Assembly: GCA_023258975.1 (NCBI GenBank)
Contig: JAHFRD010000001.1
Location: 62,001-126,000 of the forward strand
Direction: 5' to 3'
From: Hydrogenophilales bacterium
Lineage (GTDB): Bacteria; Pseudomonadota; Gammaproteobacteria; Burkholderiales; Thiobacillaceae
DNA length: 64,000 bases
Shown piece by piece: positions 16,030 to 24,830 of the stretch (its first letter is position 1; each line of letters opens with the position of its first letter). The notes under the pieces were generated by a model that was not told the DNA's origin, did no database searches, and was given only the letters and a program-made list of their open reading frames with translations. The position numbers and the translations under genes were made by a program.

Positions 16030-17799
16030 ATGCCTTGGGAAGCCTGGTTCACGCTCGCCATCGTCGCGCTTTGCATCGGCCTGCTGGCCGGCAACCGCTA
16101 CCCGCCCGATGCGGTGATGCTGGGCGGTTTGACCCTGTTGCTGCTGAGTGGCGTATTGACGCCGGGCGAAGCGCTGGCGGGCTTGTCCAACGAGGGTATG
16201 GTGACGGTGGCGGTGCTCTATGTGGTGGTTTCGGGCCTCCAGGAAACCGGCGGCGCGGCCTGGGTTTCCCAGTCGCTGCTGGGGCGGCCACGCTCGGTGG
16301 CGCACGCCCAGATGCGCCTGATGGCACCGGTGTCGGCCCTGAGCGCGTTCCTCAACAACACTCCGGTGGTGGCCATGTTCATTCCGGCGGTGCAGGACTG
16401 GGCCAAGCGCCACGGCATCGCGGCCTCTCATTTGATGCTGCCGTTGAGCTACGCCGCCATCGCCGGCGGCACCTGCACGCTGATCGGCACCAGCACCAAT
16501 CTGGTGGTCAACGGCCTGCTGGTCGGGCAGCCGGGGCAGGCGAGCCTGAGCATGTTCGAGATCGCCTGGGTGGGCGTGCCAACCCTGCTGCTGACCCTGG
16601 TTTTCACCGCCCTGTTCGGGCGGCGCCTGCTGCCGGAGCGGCGCTCGATCCTCAGCCAGTTGGAGAATGCGCGCGAGTACACGGTGGAAATGCTGGTGGA
16701 GCCGCACAGCCCCCTGGAAGGCAAGAACATCGAAGAGGCGGGGCTGCGCCAGTTGCCCGGCATGTATCTGGTGGAAGTGGATCGCGACGGCCAGGTGATG
16801 CCGGCGGTTTCACCCCGAACCACCCTGCGCGGCGGCGACCGGCTGCTGTTCGCCGGGGTGGTGGACTCGGTGCTCGACCTGCAAAAGATACGCGGTCTGA
16901 AACCCGCCACCGATCAGGTTTTCAAGCTGGAATCACCACGCCATCAGCGTTGCCTGGTGGAAGCGGTGATCTCCGAAAGCTTTCCGCTTCTGGGCAAGAG
17001 CATCCGCGAGGGGCGTTTTCGCACTCTCTACCAGGCCGCCATCATCGCCGTGGCGCGCAACGGCGAACGCATCCAGCGCAAGATCGGCGACATCGTGCCG
17101 CGACCGGGCGACACCCTGTTGATGGAGACACACCCCAGTTTTCTGGAACGCTACCGCAACACCCGCGATTTCCTGTTGGTCAGCCGCCTTGACGACTCCA
17201 CGCCGCCGCGCCACGAACGCGCCTGGATCGCGGTCGCGATCATGGCCGGCATGGTGCTGTTGGCCACCCTGGGCTGGTTGAGCATGTTGCAGGCGGCCAT
17301 GCTGGCGGCCGGATTGATGCTGCTCGGCCGCTGCACCACCGCCTCGGCCACCCGCCGCGCGGTGGACTGGCAGGTACTGCTGGTCATCGCCGCCGCTTTC
17401 GGTATCGGCATCGCCCTGGAAAAGACGGGCGCCGCCGGCCTCGTCGCGGGTGGCCTGATCGGCCTGGCCGGGGACGATCCCTGGGCCACGCTGGCGTTGT
17501 TCTTTCTCGCCACGTCCCTGTTCACCAACCTGATTACCAACAATGCCGCCGCCGCCCTGATGTTCCCCATCGCCCTGGCCGCCGCCGCGCGCCTGGATGT
17601 CAGCGTGCTGCCCTTCGCCATCGTCATCATGAAAGCCGCATCGGCCAGCTTCGCCACCCCCATCGGCTACCAGACCAATCTGATGGTCATGGGGCCGGGG
17701 GGCTACACCTTCGGCGACTATCTGCGCATGGGCGTGCCGCTGACTTTCCTGACAGGCGTGTTGACCGTGTTGATCGCACCCCTGGTGTGGCCGTTCTGA
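16030..17799 (+). CDS. SLC13-family permease with two RCK_C (TrkA-C) domains
   Basis: 589-residue membrane protein of the DASS/SLC13 (ArsB/NhaD superfamily) group. N-terminal helices ~5-195 hold the conserved S-x-F-L-N-N-T-P motif (residues ~98-105) and T-C-T-L-I-G-T-S-T-N (~153-162). Two soluble TrkA-C domains follow (~215-300 and ~305-395), then a second membrane half with F-T-N-L-I-T-N-N-A-A (~498). Members carry sulfate, dicarboxylates or other anions; sulfate is attractive in this genome but not shown. The ATG at 16030 was chosen because the longer frame would run back through the MITE-like element. Confidence 0.82.
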   Translation: MPWEAWFTLAIVALCIGLLAGNRYPPDAVMLGGLTLLLLSGVLTPGEALAGLSNEGMVTVAVLYVVVSGLQETGGAAWVSQSLLGRPRSVAHAQMRLMAPVSALSAFLNNTPVVAMFIPAVQDWAKRHGIAASHLMLPLSYAAIAGGTCTLIGTSTNLVVNGLLVGQPGQASLSMFEIAWVGVPTLLLTLVFTALFGRRLLPERRSILSQLENAREYTVEMLVEPHSPLEGKNIEEAGLRQLPGMYLVEVDRDGQVMPAVSPRTTLRGGDRLLFAGVVDSVLDLQKIRGLKPATDQVFKLESPRHQRCLVEAVISESFPLLGKSIREGRFRTLYQAAIIAVARNGERIQRKIGDIVPRPGDTLLMETHPSFLERYRNTRDFLLVSRLDDSTPPRHERAWIAVAIMAGMVLLATLGWLSMLQAAMLAAGLMLLGRCTTASATRRAVDWQVLLVIAAAFGIGIALEKTGAAGLVAGGLIGLAGDDPWATLALFFLATSLFTNLITNNAAAALMFPIALAAAARLDVSVLPFAIVIMKAASASFATPIGYQTNLMVMGPGGYTFGDYLRMGVPLTFLTGVLTVLIAPLVWPF

Positions 17800-17809
17800 C
17801 CCACGAAAA

Positions 17810-18166
17810 TCAGGTCGCGTCCGCTTTCGGCTTGCGGCGGCGATTCCTGAACGATTTCCTGCCCTCCCGCGCTTCTCCACCTTCCCCACCCTCGCCGGGC
17901 CTGGGATTGGGATTGGGGTTCGAATTCGGATTGGGCCTGGGATTGGGCCGCAGGTTGGCGGAAGCGGTATTCGAGCGCGGGCGCGAACGCGGTTGCGCGC
18001 CATCCGCACGAGGCTGCGGCTGCGCGCCATCCGCGCGATTGCCGGGCGCCAGCGAAATTTCCAGCTCGTGCAGTTCATCCCATTCGGCCTCGGTGCGCAG
18101 CCTGTCGGGAATGGCCAGAAGCTCTTGCAGGCGACGGCGTGGGGGGACGGTTTGAGGTTCAGTCAT
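17810..18166 (-). CDS. Hypothetical Pro/Asn-rich low-complexity protein
   Basis: 118-residue unknown. Residues ~1-45 are ordinary (a short acidic helix, R-T-E-A-E-W-D-E-L-H-E-L-E), then low complexity: a repeated ADGAQP unit, and NPRPNPNSNPNPNPRP (~78-93), followed by a Gly/Glu and a very basic C-terminus (RKSFRNRRRKPK). The DNA shows matching short GGATTG repeats at ~17903-17950. It is probably disordered and possibly nucleic-acid binding. The start at 18166 is preferred over one 21 codons upstream. It lies 10 bp from the convergent SLC13 gene. Confidence 0.5.
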   Translation of the reverse strand: MTEPQTVPPRRRLQELLAIPDRLRTEAEWDELHELEISLAPGNRADGAQPQPRADGAQPRSRPRSNTASANLRPNPRPNPNSNPNPNPRPGEGGEGGEAREGRKSFRNRRRKPKADAT

Positions 18167-18209
18167 GGCGGCATTATCCCATCGCGGGAGCGTTGCTAAA
18201 TAACTCGTT

Positions 18210-18776
18210 TTATTTCGGTTCCGGCGCAAAACCCAGGGCGCGCCAGCCGGCGATTCCCAGTTTGGTCAGGGTTTCGATATTGCGCCCGTAGATGGCCTCG
18301 GCGTCGGGATAGGCCGCCACGGCGCGGGAAAGGCTTTCTTCCCGGATCAGGTGCAGGGTCGGGAATGGCGCGCGATTGGTGTAGTTGCCAATATCGTCCG
18401 GTTCGGTATCGGCGAACTGGAAGGCCGGGTGGAAGCTGGCCACCTGAAGCACCCCCTCCAGTCCATGATCTTCCACCGCAGCCTCGGCAATGACCGTGAA
18501 GTCGTTGAAATCATGAAAATCCGGCAACAGGGTCGGGTGGATCAGCAAGGTGGTGTCGATCTCCGACGGGTCGGCCGCCGCCAACAGATCCAGTTCCCGA
18601 TCCAGGTCTTCCAGGAAACCATCCAGGTGCCGCGCCTCACTGACCACGAAGCGCACCTGATTCTTCACGTAGACCGATTTCGCGAAGGGGCACAGATTCA
18701 GCCCGATTACCGCCTTCTCCAGCCACTGCCGCATGGCGTCAATGACTTCCTCTTTGTTCACCACGTTCTGATTCAT
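18210..18776 (-). CDS. DUF1415 family protein
   Basis: 188-residue protein matching DUF1415: the hallmark GLNLCPFAKSV is at residues ~24-34, with conserved LIHPTLLPDFHDFNDF (~84-99) and the APFPTLHLIREESL segment (~143-156). Length is normal for the family; function is unknown. The ATG at 18776 gives the family N-terminus; upstream in-frame starts only add unrelated residues. Confidence 0.85.
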   Translation of the reverse strand: MNQNVVNKEEVIDAMRQWLEKAVIGLNLCPFAKSVYVKNQVRFVVSEARHLDGFLEDLDRELDLLAAADPSEIDTTLLIHPTLLPDFHDFNDFTVIAEAAVEDHGLEGVLQVASFHPAFQFADTEPDDIGNYTNRAPFPTLHLIREESLSRAVAAYPDAEAIYGRNIETLTKLGIAGWRALGFAPEPK

Positions 18777-18787
18777 CTCGATTCCAG

Positions 18788-18990
18788 TCATGAACTTCCA
18801 AAACCTCCGGGGTAACGATGGCGGCCCGCTCCAAGGCACCCGCCGCGACACAGGCCACGACATCGTTCACGCCGATCTGGCCACCCGCGAGGATACGCGC
18901 GGCCACCCCACCATGCCCACACGGGGCGTTGTAGCCCTGAGACCGGGCACTTCTTCCATGCGCGAACAAGGCGCGTAATGGCCGGCTTGT
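18788..18990 (-). pseudogene. Possible MOSC-domain remnant
   Basis: Between DUF1415 and the YkgJ-type gene the minus strand can encode CGHGGVAARILAGGQIGV, which looks like the closing strand of MOSC domains (G-V-x-A-x-V-L-x-G-G-x-I-x-V-G-D). What precedes it sits in another frame, and only ~60 residues are available against ~150 or more for a MOSC domain. It could be a decayed gene end or chance. I am not sure it is real. Confidence 0.2.
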
Positions 18991-18995
18991 CGGCG

Positions 18996-19604
18996 TCAGG
19001 GTTCACGCTTCTCCATCCGCGCCGCCAGATTCTCCCAGGGAATGTCCCGCAGGCTCCGCGCCAGCCGATGCACCTCGCCGGTTTCCACCAGCCGGCGGCG
19101 CTCCAGCCCTTCCTTCACCCCGTGATGGCGCAGCATCTCGCGCAGCGCCTCGTGTTTGTGCTTCACATCCGGATTCAGCACGTCGCCGCGACGGGTATGG
19201 AAGGCATCCTCCCACTCCTCGCACACCGTGGTGAAGACGTTGAACTGGCGGCAGGCCATCGGCCGCAATGGATGGATGGCGCACGCCTCGTCGACCAGAA
19301 ACGGGCAGGCGCCCAACTCGCGATGGCGCGCCAACTGCTGGCTGACCCGTTCGCGTTTCTCCCCTTCCAGTTTTTCCACCGCATACCAATACAGCCCCAT
19401 CAACTCCAGCGGATAGACCGGAATGTCCGCATGGCTGCGGCAGCAACTCGCGCAACCGCGCGCGCAAGCCAGTTTGCGTCCATCGGCCTTGATCGCGGCG
19501 GCCACGCCCTGATTGGTGATGAACTGGATTTCAAGCAGCAAGGCCAGCCAGGGCAGGCGTTTTTCGTCGTCGGGAAAGCGCGAGCGCGCGGGTTGGCTGG
19601 ACAT
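18996..19604 (-). CDS. YkgJ-family cysteine-cluster protein
   Basis: 202-residue protein with the CxxxCxxCC-type cluster of the YkgJ/UPF0153 family: LACARGCASCCRS (residues ~46-58), then ACPFLVDEACAIHPLRPMACRQF (about residues 99-121; cysteines only cited). Spaced cysteines of this kind bind Zn or an Fe-S cluster; the biological role is not established. Length is slightly long for the family because of a C-terminal helical extension. It stands between unrelated minus-strand genes. Confidence 0.82.
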   Translation of the reverse strand: MSSQPARSRFPDDEKRLPWLALLLEIQFITNQGVAAAIKADGRKLACARGCASCCRSHADIPVYPLELMGLYWYAVEKLEGEKRERVSQQLARHRELGACPFLVDEACAIHPLRPMACRQFNVFTTVCEEWEDAFHTRRGDVLNPDVKHKHEALREMLRHHGVKEGLERRRLVETGEVHRLARSLRDIPWENLAARMEKREP

Positions 19605-19725
19605 GCGGGATCAGAAAGAAGGAACGAGGGGCGAGGATAGCAGGACGGCGGGTTGGCGAAGGCATGGGAGCGCATCCAGTACCGCGCTGATGAAGCACAC
19701 GAACGGGCCGGCGGGCGCCCTTCTA

Positions 19726-21027
19726 CTACCTCAAACCAATGACGAAGCGATGCTTGCCTGATGCTGTGCGTGGGATGTCGTCGAGGTAGCGCACTTCCAG
19801 GCGCATCCCCGCCTCCACCTCCCGTTGCAGGCGGGTACGCAGACGAACCAGGGTCTCGGTGCCCAGGGGCGCGGCGGCGACCAGGTTGAGGACGAGTTGG
19901 TCCGGCGCTTCCTGCACCCACTGGTATTGCCGAATCCCGGCCAGGCCATAGAGCAGGCGGTTGAAATAGGCGGGGTGGAAGGTCTTGCCGGCGCGGGTGC
20001 GGATCAGGTCGTTTTGCCGGCACATCCCCATTTCCATGAGCGGAAACGGCGAGCCGCATTCGCATTCACCTTCCAGCAGGCGGCCGGAATCGCCGATGTC
20101 GTAGCGGATGAAGGGCATCAGGCGGTTGGTGAGGGAGGTGACCAGGAAGCGGTCTTCGCCCTCGATCCTTGCGGATTCGAGATGCACCAGATCGGCGAAG
20201 ATGTGCATGCGGCCGTGCCGGCATTCCCAGGCGATGTTCGGCACCTCACGGCAGCCGTATTGGTTGAACACCTTGCAGCCGAAGGCCTGTTGCATCGCTT
20301 CGCGCTGGCTGTCGTCGAGCATTTCGGCGGTGGAATAGACGCCGATCAGGCTTTTCGGCATGGGCAGGCGGCTGGTGATGACGTGGCGGGCGAGTTCGCT
20401 CATCGCCGAGGCGTAGCCGTAGAGCAACGTCGGCCGCCAGGCCTGGATGGTGCGCGCCCAGGTGCTCAGGCTCGCCTCGCTGTATTCAACGGCGGCGATG
20501 GTCTTTTCGGCGGCGATGAGGTCACCCCACCGAGCACTCCAATGAGCGCCCCAGCCACCACCGAACACGCCGCCCTTCACCGTGTCGTGGCGCGCGCCCC
20601 AGAAGTACAGCACCTTCTGTCCCGGCCGCCAGCCGGACATCATGAAGCCGCGCATCATCCCGGCGCGCATCAGCTCGTGCTTGGCCACGTCGTACCAGAA
20701 CGCCAACGGCTGGCCGGTGGAACCGCCAGTGTGGCCGAGTTTCACCTGGGAGCGGTCGGCATCGCGGGCGAGCAGGTCGTCCAGCCTCTCGCGCACGGCT
20801 GTCTTGCCCAGGATCGGCAGGTCTTGGGTAGCGGTCAGCCCGGCGAATCGTTCCGTGTAATACGGCACGTTGCCGACGGCGTGAGCGATGATCGCGGCCA
20901 AGTCCCGACGCTGCTTGTCCAGCAGCGCCTCCCGACTCAGCGCCTGGTTACGCAACAGTTCATCGAGCCGCGCATAACGCTCTGGAAATGGGTGGCGGTG
21001 CAGCCGGTAGCGGAGGGAGGCGAGCAT
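19726..21027 (-). CDS. PaaK/CapK-like adenylate-forming enzyme
   Basis: 433-residue member of the phenylacetate-CoA ligase-like branch of AMP-forming enzymes. The ATP-loop GHTGGSTGQPL is at residues ~98-108, the QYGCREVPNIAWEC region at ~254-267, and RYDIGDSGRL (~300-309) matches the D-x-G-D/R motif; the C-terminal P-R-T-A-S-G-K-H-R-F (~419-428) carries the expected lysine. CapK-type proteins are found in polysaccharide and specialised-metabolite loci. It is the third gene of a minus-strand cluster after the ThDP enzyme and GT-like gene, separated from the latter by a REP palindrome. The acid substrate is unknown. Confidence 0.8.
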   Translation of the reverse strand: MLASLRYRLHRHPFPERYARLDELLRNQALSREALLDKQRRDLAAIIAHAVGNVPYYTERFAGLTATQDLPILGKTAVRERLDDLLARDADRSQVKLGHTGGSTGQPLAFWYDVAKHELMRAGMMRGFMMSGWRPGQKVLYFWGARHDTVKGGVFGGGWGAHWSARWGDLIAAEKTIAAVEYSEASLSTWARTIQAWRPTLLYGYASAMSELARHVITSRLPMPKSLIGVYSTAEMLDDSQREAMQQAFGCKVFNQYGCREVPNIAWECRHGRMHIFADLVHLESARIEGEDRFLVTSLTNRLMPFIRYDIGDSGRLLEGECECGSPFPLMEMGMCRQNDLIRTRAGKTFHPAYFNRLLYGLAGIRQYQWVQEAPDQLVLNLVAAAPLGTETLVRLRTRLQREVEAGMRLEVRYLDDIPRTASGKHRFVIGLR

Positions 21028-21033
21028 GAAACC

Positions 21034-21090
21034 TGTGGCGCCGGCGTCCCGCCGGCTTTTTTAAACAGCCGGCTGGAAGCCGGCGCTACA
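21034..21090. repeat. REP-type palindrome, family A, supplying a stop codon
   Basis: Arms GGCGCCGGCGTCCCGCCGGC and GCCGGCTGGAAGCCGGCGC fold around a short AT-rich loop containing TTTTTTAAA. On the minus strand the element begins T-GTAGCGCCGGC, and the TAG of that conserved end is the stop codon of the GT-like gene (21086-21088). It fills the whole 58-bp gap to the adenylating-enzyme gene. A shortened relative of the copies at 3141, 12228 and 45181. Confidence 0.75.
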
Positions 21091-22900
21091 AAACCCGGCC
21101 ACGAGCCAGCAGATCGAGCGCGGCGTTCCAACCCCGCCGGTCGTCCTGGAAACCGGTGATCGCCGCCGCCTGCCGGGCACGCCAGTCGGCGCGCCGCTCC
21201 ACATCGTCGATGCGCGCGTAACAGGGGGAGTCGGCGCCGAAGTTGCGCGCGAGGTTGTCGGCGAAACGCTCGAAGTTGGCGACCGCGCCGGACAATTCCG
21301 GGGCGCAATTCACCCGCAAGGGGTGCGCCGGATTCATCAGCGCTGAATTGTCACGACTCCGCCACCACTGCGCGGCGTCGTGCAGCCTTTCATTCAATAA
21401 CGTCAGCCGTTCCAGGATGGATTGCTGTTTGATCCGGTATTTCTCCCGCATTTCACCCTGCATGGCCACCAGGGTTTCGCCGATTTCGGACGCAGTCAGC
21501 GCCTCGCCGGGATAGCCCAGCGCCGTCAGGTGTTGCATCGAGAACAGCATCACGTCGCCATGAAACTGCCGTTCGAATTCGCCGCACAGGTCGATGGCGC
21601 GGCTTTCATCGAGCACGCCGGGGCGAAACTCGGATTGCCCGGTCGCCTCCACGGTGCGCTTGTGCAGCATCGGCACATTGGCGGAGACGAAACCGTCGCC
21701 CATCTCGGCTTTGAGCAGGCGCCCCATAGTCGGCCCGGACATGCGCAGGCGCAGCGGGGCGAAGGGAATGAACCAACTCAGCGCCTCAGGCCGGAACACG
21801 TAGTTGCCGGTGTAAATGGTGCGCGCCGGCCGCGCGCTGGCCAGCGCGGCTTCGTACTGGAACCAGGTGATGCGGGTGGGGTGTTCGCCGTGGAAAAAGC
21901 GGTTCAGGCGTTGCGAGAACGACGCGAAGCACGCCGCGTTGTCGGGTTCGCCCGGCAACGGGCAACGGTAACGGTAAGCATCGCCGCTCTGTTTGAAGCC
22001 GAACAGATCGGCCATGTCGTGATAGGCGGCATCCCCGCCGCTCCGGGCGCCGGGCTGACAGTAGGCCGCCCCCGGCTCGACCGCGCCCATTTCCCGCAAA
22101 AAACCGATCACGTCTTCCAGGAAATTGCCGGCCATCACCGCCGGCGAGACGGGCGGGTCGCCAACCACCTTGCCGGTCAGAATCCGGGCATCGGTACGGG
22201 TAAATATTTCGTCCAGGCGATAGAGAAAATTCACCGCGAATACTTCCCGGCCCCCCTCCGGCGTGGCGACCTTGACCTTGAATTCCTGATCGGCGTCGAT
22301 GGTGTAGAACAGCAATCGTTCGGCCGCGTTGCCGGGAAACATCTCGGCGAGCTTCAGGTAGGCGATGTTGCGCATCATCCCCTGGCCCTTGTGGTGGAAG
22401 GCGTCGCGGCGGTGGCCGCCGACGATGGAAGTGGGGGGCTGTCCGGCCAGCGTGTCCATCAACGCCAATTGCTCTTCCAGGCCGAAGTAGTGGGTCGTCA
22501 GCCCCTGGCGGTCGAATTCGACGGCAATTTTCCGGTTCTGTTCGATGGCCGCCGGCTCGCCGGAATCGTCGGCCAGCAGTACGGATACCTTGCGCCAGCG
22601 GCCGTTTTCCCGGCCGCCATAACCATATAGTTCACATAGTTGCAGCAGACTATTCAGACAATCCTTCAGGTGTAGCGGGCTGTCGGCGACCGGGATGACG
22701 ATGACGAAACCGTAGCGCTTGTCTGCTCCCCTGGCGGCGACGCGCTGTTCCAATTCCCGGAACGCGGCCTGGTAGGGCGCCAGCAATGCCTCGTTCAACC
22801 CACCATCCCAGAGCGCCGCTTCCAGTTCTTCGATGGCGCCGCGTTGATCCGCGACCCAGGTGTCCAGTTCAGCGGGCGGACAGGTAGGTTGGGAAGGCAT
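21086..22900 (-). CDS. Glycosyltransferase-like (GT-A fold) protein of unknown role
   Basis: 604-residue protein. After a ~60-residue helical start, the segment GFVIVIPVADSPLHLKDCL (residues ~64-82) and VSVLLADDSGEP (~105-116) look like the nucleotide-sugar fold of family-2 type transferases; FYTIDADQEF (~199-208) offers a D-x-D metal site. The second half is not recognisable to me and has a helical C-terminus. No membrane span is evident. Its 5' end overlaps the ThDP-enzyme gene by 32 nt, implying coupled translation. Its stop codon is donated by a REP palindrome, so the native C-terminus may be truncated. Confidence 0.6.
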   Translation of the reverse strand: MPSQPTCPPAELDTWVADQRGAIEELEAALWDGGLNEALLAPYQAAFRELEQRVAARGADKRYGFVIVIPVADSPLHLKDCLNSLLQLCELYGYGGRENGRWRKVSVLLADDSGEPAAIEQNRKIAVEFDRQGLTTHYFGLEEQLALMDTLAGQPPTSIVGGHRRDAFHHKGQGMMRNIAYLKLAEMFPGNAAERLLFYTIDADQEFKVKVATPEGGREVFAVNFLYRLDEIFTRTDARILTGKVVGDPPVSPAVMAGNFLEDVIGFLREMGAVEPGAAYCQPGARSGGDAAYHDMADLFGFKQSGDAYRYRCPLPGEPDNAACFASFSQRLNRFFHGEHPTRITWFQYEAALASARPARTIYTGNYVFRPEALSWFIPFAPLRLRMSGPTMGRLLKAEMGDGFVSANVPMLHKRTVEATGQSEFRPGVLDESRAIDLCGEFERQFHGDVMLFSMQHLTALGYPGEALTASEIGETLVAMQGEMREKYRIKQQSILERLTLLNERLHDAAQWWRSRDNSALMNPAHPLRVNCAPELSGAVANFERFADNLARNFGADSPCYARIDDVERRADWRARQAAAITGFQDDRRGWNAALDLLARGRVL

Positions 22901-24563
22901 TCTTGTCCAGCATGATTTCGATGAGGTTGATCGAGCCGGTCAGATCGGCCTTTGCGAACAGGTCGTCGAGGTCGGCCTCCTGTTCGATCTTGTAATGATG
23001 GATGCCGAAGGACTGCGCAAGCAGGCGGAAATCCGGGTTGACGAAGTCGCAGTCGATGTAGCGCTCACCGTACAACTGGAACTGGTTCTTGCGGATCAGG
23101 CCCATGCTGGCGTTGTTGATGACCACCACGTTGAGCGGAATGGCGTAGTTCACCGCCGTCATGAGTTCCATGCAGCACATCTGGAAGCCGCCATCGCCGA
23201 GGATGGCGAAAGCCGGGCTGGTTTTTGAGAAAAACCGCGCGCCGATGGCCGCCGGGATCGCGTGGCCCAACGAGGAGATGCCGGAATTCGGGAAATAGTG
23301 GTTGGCGTGCGAAACGTCGAAGTAGCTCTGCGCGAACACGATGTTGTCGTCGAAGATCATCGCGTCTTCCGGAAAGTGCTTGGCCAGGCCGGAGAAGAAC
23401 GCTTCCATGAGGCGGAATTGCGCGCGTTTTTCCGTCTCTTCCTCATCGCTCGGCTGATTCGCCAGGCGCCGATGGCCGGCCAGTTTCTCCAGGCGTGAAT
23501 TGGCCACCACACCGGACAGGCCGCGACTTGCCGCGTCGGATTCCAGCAGTGCCAGCAACTCCGTGAGCACCTCGCGGATGTCGCCGTGAATCGCCACATC
23601 CGCCTTGAATACCTTGTTCAATTGCGAGGCATCGCGGTCCACCTGCGCCACCTTCTTGCCGGCCAGCAATTTGCTGTCCCACAGGTAACTGGTGCGTTCG
23701 TTGAAGCCGGCGCCCAGGAAGATCACCAGATCGGCGTGTTCGACGATATAGCGGTAGGCATCGCCGTTCGAGGTGACGCCCAGGCAGCCCAGCGACCATC
23801 GCGAGCCTTCGCTCACCACGCCCTTGGCCTTGAGGCTGGATGCCACCGGGATGCCCAGCGCCTCGCTCAGGCGTGCGACCACGCCACGCGCTCCGGCCTT
23901 GATCGCGCCATACCCGGCGACGATGACCGGATCGTCGGCCGTCTCGATCAGCCGGGTCAACTCCGCCACCGGCCCGGACTGGGTGGGGATCGCTTCACTG
24001 TGGCGCGGGATATGGAGGCGGTCGAGCACACTCGCGTCGACCAGTTCCTTCTGCACGTTGTAGGGAATGGACAGCAGCACCGGCCCCGGATCGCGCGCGA
24101 ACAGGGCGCGAGTCGCCTGGTTGAGCACCTGGCCGAGGTAATCGGTGCGCTCAATCAGCTTGTGATAGCGGGTGATGCCGCTGAACAGGCTGCCCTGATC
24201 GATCGCCCCGCCCTCGCCCGAGCTTTCCTGCAAGCCGCCCTTGCCGAAGATGTAGGTCGAGGTCTCGCCGGTAATCACCAGAACGGGCAGACGCTCGGCG
24301 TAGGCATTGGCGATGCCGGTCACCAGATTGGTGGCGCCCGGGCCGGCCGTGGCGATGCACGCGGAAATCTTGTGGGAAACCCTGGCGTAGCCGCCCGCCA
24401 TGAAGGCCGCGCCCTGTTCATGCTTGACCAGCACGCTGTGGACCCGCGAGCCATGTAGATGGTCGTAGATCGGCAGGACGTGGGCGCCCGGCATACCGAA
24501 GATGTGTTCGATGCCGAGTCGCTCCAGGTACCGGACGATCAGTTCGCTGACGGAAACTTTCAT
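22869..24563 (-). CDS. Thiamine-diphosphate-dependent enzyme (acetolactate-synthase-like)
   Basis: 564-residue three-domain ThDP enzyme. The N-terminal Pyr domain has GMPGAHVLPIYDHL (~23-36) and the catalytic Glu in VKHEQGAAFMAGGYAR (E49). The middle FAD/nucleotide-fold domain is at ~190-330. The C-terminal PP domain has the ThDP motif opening GDGGFQMCCMELMTA (about residues 455-469) and closing NN. This is the IlvB/oxalyl-CoA decarboxylase/decarboxylase superfamily. It is not adjacent to an ilvH small subunit, and its partners are a GT-like and an adenylating enzyme, so it is probably not the housekeeping acetolactate synthase. It is first in its operon, with 267 bp of promoter-containing DNA before the divergent methyltransferase gene. 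Confidence 0.8.
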   Translation of the reverse strand: MKVSVSELIVRYLERLGIEHIFGMPGAHVLPIYDHLHGSRVHSVLVKHEQGAAFMAGGYARVSHKISACIATAGPGATNLVTGIANAYAERLPVLVITGETSTYIFGKGGLQESSGEGGAIDQGSLFSGITRYHKLIERTDYLGQVLNQATRALFARDPGPVLLSIPYNVQKELVDASVLDRLHIPRHSEAIPTQSGPVAELTRLIETADDPVIVAGYGAIKAGARGVVARLSEALGIPVASSLKAKGVVSEGSRWSLGCLGVTSNGDAYRYIVEHADLVIFLGAGFNERTSYLWDSKLLAGKKVAQVDRDASQLNKVFKADVAIHGDIREVLTELLALLESDAASRGLSGVVANSRLEKLAGHRRLANQPSDEEETEKRAQFRLMEAFFSGLAKHFPEDAMIFDDNIVFAQSYFDVSHANHYFPNSGISSLGHAIPAAIGARFFSKTSPAFAILGDGGFQMCCMELMTAVNYAIPLNVVVINNASMGLIRKNQFQLYGERYIDCDFVNPDFRLLAQSFGIHHYKIEQEADLDDLFAKADLTGSINLIEIMLDKNAFPTYLSAR

Positions 24564-24830
24564 TGCGATGGGTTCATGCGGGTTTTGTTGGGCACGCCGC
24601 GTGGTGCTCAAGCTACGCGACGGTGCTCCATGCTGGCGCGGCGAAAGTGCCGGATTTGAGCACAAGACGCCCCCTACGGGAACCATGCGGCCACGGTGGC
24701 CAATGATCGCGCCAAGCGGGGAGCCGGTGCCCCGGTCTGAGCAAGCAACCGTAATGGCGCGGCGACACAAGTGGGGGCTTGACCACCCCCTGTAGAATCG
24801 CGCCACTTTCCTGATTGCCGGTAACGCCCC

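Noticed and set aside
24564-24830. Gene in the 267-bp gap between the ThDP operon and the methyltransferase
   Set aside because: Only a continuing reading frame from the ThDP gene side was seen, without family likeness. It is more likely a divergent promoter region.
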